Source: Exiguobacterium sp. SL-9
Lineage (GTDB): Bacteria > Bacillota > Bacilli > Exiguobacteriales > Exiguobacteriaceae
Direction of reading: 5' to 3'
DNA: 64,000 bases
Assembly: GCF_004336985.1 (NCBI RefSeq)
Contig: NZ_SJUO01000002.1
Coordinates: forward strand, 496,001-560,000
Shown: positions 62,079 through 64,000 of the stretch, in pieces
Layout: the number at the start of each line of letters is the position of its first letter
Numbering within the stretch: position 1 is the first letter of the stretch
Notes under the pieces: model-generated
The model's database searches: none
The model's input: only the letters and a program-made list of their open reading frames with translations
What the model was told of the DNA's origin: nothing
Position numbers and translations under genes: made by a program

Positions 62079-63008
62079 TTACCGGAGGAAGTCGAGGAGC
62101 GTCGGCTGGATGATACGGGCGCCGGCCGATAATGCGGCCCGGTGCACCGTCTCGTGAGACTTGAGCTCCATGATGACTTTTTCGATGTCGATGTCTTCGT
62201 TATCGGACATGATCGTCTTGGCGATAATCTCATGTTCTTGCAGGCGGTTGTCGACGAGTTCTAATCGGTTGGCACGGGCCCCGAGCTCGGCCCGCTCCGT
62301 GATCAAGCTTTGGGCGATGACGTCGAGGTCAGCGAGCTCGTTCGAGAGTACTTCCCCGGTCGTGTTCGGGTCGGCCAGTTTCGAGACGAGGTCGTGGAGT
62401 CCGGCGAACACGTCGCTCCCGAACACCGTCTCCGGTTGCATGTTCACTTGGACGGTGATGCCTTTCGATACTTCAAAGGCGACTTTCCCGCTTGCTGCCG
62501 GTGCCCCGTCCGGGTAAATGCTGTTGACGTCCCCGTTCGGGTCGGCAAGGAACGCCTTCAAGGCGTCCATATCGACGAGTGGCTGATCCGTCTTCGTGCC
62601 GTTGTAAATATATTTCTCGCCCGACTTCGCGTTTGCGAGCGAGCCAATGTGTTCAATCAACTGATTGACCTCACTTTGGATGATTTGACGTTGCGATGAC
62701 TCGTACGTGTCGTTCGCTGCCTGCGTCGTCAGTTCGCGAATCCGTTTGACAGCTTCTGTCACTTCGTTCAAGGTCGAGTCGGTCAAGTCCATCCAGCTTG
62801 TCGCCTCGCTGACGTTGCGGCGGAACTGGTCGACCTCGCGCACCTCGGTCCGATAGCGCATGCCCTGCATGGCGACGACCGGGTCCTGTGATGCCTTCTG
62901 GATCCGCTTCCCGCTGATGAGTTGTTCTTGCACTTGGGCGAGCTTGTTATAACTGCTCGATAAGTGTTTCAAGTTTGTCTGTGTGAGCATCGTCTGTGTG
63001 ACTCGCAT
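62079..63008 (-). CDS. flgL: Flagellar hook-associated protein FlgL (HAP3)
   Basis: A 309-residue junction protein between hook and filament, with flagellin-like termini. MRVTQTMLTQTNLKHLSSSY and LISGKRIQKASQDPVVAMQG form the N-terminal helix, and KVIMELKSHETVHRAALSAG the C-terminal one. GGGAGGTAATGCTTG sets the ATG at 63008; the ribosome site overlaps the flgK stop. Confidence 0.95.
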   Translation of the reverse strand: MRVTQTMLTQTNLKHLSSSYNKLAQVQEQLISGKRIQKASQDPVVAMQGMRYRTEVREVDQFRRNVSEATSWMDLTDSTLNEVTEAVKRIRELTTQAANDTYESSQRQIIQSEVNQLIEHIGSLANAKSGEKYIYNGTKTDQPLVDMDALKAFLADPNGDVNSIYPDGAPAASGKVAFEVSKGITVQVNMQPETVFGSDVFAGLHDLVSKLADPNTTGEVLSNELADLDVIAQSLITERAELGARANRLELVDNRLQEHEIIAKTIMSDNEDIDIEKVIMELKSHETVHRAALSAGARIIQPTLLDFLR

Positions 63009-63014
63009 CAAGCA

Positions 63015-64000
63015 TTACCTCCCTACGACACCCATGCCGTTGATGATTTTGTCGAGCATCTCATCGACGGCCGTGATGTTGCGGGCCGCCGCGTTATAGG
63101 CGTGTTGATATTGAATCATCATTGTCATCTCTTCGTCGAGTGACACGGCGCTCACCGCTTGGCGGCGCTGGTCCGAGCTCGCCATGAGCGCGAACGTGCT
63201 CTTGGCGAGACGTCCGCTTTGATCGGCGGCGACGGCCATGTTCCCGATGACGTTCTGATAGTATTTACCGACCGACGTGTCTGTCTGGACCGACCCGTCA
63301 AAGCTGAGCGTGGCCGACTTCAAGTTCGCCAAAGCGAGTGCCCCGCTGCCATCCCCGATATTGCCGTCTTGTGACGCGGCAATCAAGTCGAGGTTGTTCA
63401 TGACGGCGTCGCTCACTTTGATTGTCGAGGCGCTAGCCGTCCCTTCGAAGAAGTTCGCTGTCCCGGCGTTGCCTTTGGCGTCCATATTGTTGCTGTGGGC
63501 CGTGTTGAACGCTGAAGCGAACTTGCCGGCCATCTCGTCCAAATCTTTCAACATCGTCGCGTACACACCGTTCACGCTGCCTGTTTCCGCCGTGTCCGTG
63601 CCGTACATTTCGACGAGCGCTTTCCATTTTCCGTTCGGCATCGTTGCGTGCGTGAGTGCCACGTCCGCCCCGCTCGCGTCAGTCATGTCGAGACCGTCGA
63701 ACGAACCGACCGTGCCATTGATTCCGTCGACGAGCTTATGGTCGACGCCATTGATGGAGACAATAATGTCGATGCGGCCTTCGGCAACTTTTTGTGAGTT
63801 CCCGCGTGACTCGCCGTTCGTATAGTCGACCGGGACGCGTGTGAAGTCCATGTATTGGGCGAGTTCGTCCATATAGCGGTCGCGCTCGTCATACAGTTCG
63901 TTCGGAAGCACGCCGAGCGGCTCTGCGTCGCCGATTTGGCGGTTGACTTGACTGATTTTTGTCATCAAGTCGTTCACTTTCTTGACGACGACGTCACCTT
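63015..64000 (-). CDS. flgK: Flagellar hook-associated protein FlgK (HAP1), C-terminal part
   Basis: About 328 codons of the C-terminal portion; the frame runs off the right edge, so this is not a truncated gene. The end SLDEEMTMMIQYQHAYNAAA followed by RNITAVDEMLDKIINGM is the FlgK C-terminal helix. The middle (DITDA-like strand-rich) is the exposed domain. It precedes flgL by 6 bases. Confidence 0.95.
   Translation of the reverse strand, partial: GDVVVKKVNDLMTKISQVNRQIGDAEPLGVLPNELYDERDRYMDELAQYMDFTRVPVDYTNGESRGNSQKVAEGRIDIIVSINGVDHKLVDGINGTVGSFDGLDMTDASGADVALTHATMPNGKWKALVEMYGTDTAETGSVNGVYATMLKDLDEMAGKFASAFNTAHSNNMDAKGNAGTANFFEGTASASTIKVSDAVMNNLDLIAASQDGNIGDGSGALALANLKSATLSFDGSVQTDTSVGKYYQNVIGNMAVAADQSGRLAKSTFALMASSDQRRQAVSAVSLDEEMTMMIQYQHAYNAAARNITAVDEMLDKIINGMGVVGR

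Overview
The window is a chromosomal stretch of a low-branching Bacillales bacterium. Gene content and order match the Bacillus subtilis/Listeria 'yvc-yvo-yvl-yvj' backbone (gapA-cggR-rpoN, tRNA-Arg-clpP, whiA-yvcK-rapZ-trxB, hprK-lgt-ppaX-yvoF, uvrBA, ftsEX-ctpB-minJ, secA-prfB, hpf). Protein style and the moderately high GC (clearly above 50% by eye) suggest Exiguobacterium, but genus assignment is inference. No phage, IS element, CRISPR array or rRNA is visible. Two genes run off the edges: gapA on the left and flgK on the right.

Layout. (1) 1-6.4 kb: gapA and cggR with a very clear CggR operator, a sigma-54 gene coupled to a glutaredoxin-like gene, tRNA-Arg(CCG), clpP with a CtsR-type box over its promoter, a MerR regulator with a 19-bp promoter spacer, and small membrane and DNA-binding proteins. 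(2) 6.4-22.3 kb, mostly minus strand: whiA-yvcK-rapZ, trxB, a TPR protein, hprK-lgt-ppaX-yvoF, yvlB and uvrBA with a LexA-type box. (3) 22.3-25.6 kb, plus strand: a TauE-like exporter and glpF-glpK. (4) 25.6-37.9 kb, minus strand: minJ, ctpB, an M23 hydrolase, ftsEX, cytochrome c551, a YitT protein, prfB (without the usual programmed frameshift), secA, hpf and a cold shock protein. (5) 38.1-43.3 kb, plus strand: a ComK-family regulator, then a compact operon encoding a FliK-like protein, a stand-alone FlhB C-domain, a second FliS, a divergent flagellin, YaaR and a DUF2225 protein. A candidate structured RNA lies after it on the minus strand. (6) 43.3-53.9 kb: small accessory genes, then flaG-fliD-fliS-fliT, a LAGLIDADG endonuclease remnant, four tandem flagellin genes joined by identical 68-bp spacers, and a chemoreceptor. 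(7) 53.9-60.7 kb: acetyltransferase, unknown proteins, a monooxygenase-EamA pair, two divergent YitT paralogues and a diguanylate cyclase. (8) 60.8-64 kb: flgK-flgL-yviE-fliW-csrA.

How the parts work together. The right half is a flagellar filament region. FlgK/FlgL form the hook-filament junction, FliD caps the filament, FliS/FliT are chaperones, and CsrA and FliW control flagellin translation. SigD-type promoters (near TAAA-N15-GCCGATAT) precede hag, flaG-fliD, the chemoreceptor and the FliK-like operon. The spacers between flagellin genes each hold a hairpin with AAGGAC in a hexaloop just upstream of the Shine-Dalgarno, which fits CsrA binding. The most unusual parts are the FliK/FlhB-C/FliS/flagellin operon, the four-gene flagellin array with its spacers, the endonuclease scar beside it, and the candidate orphan RNA at 43.1-43.2 kb.
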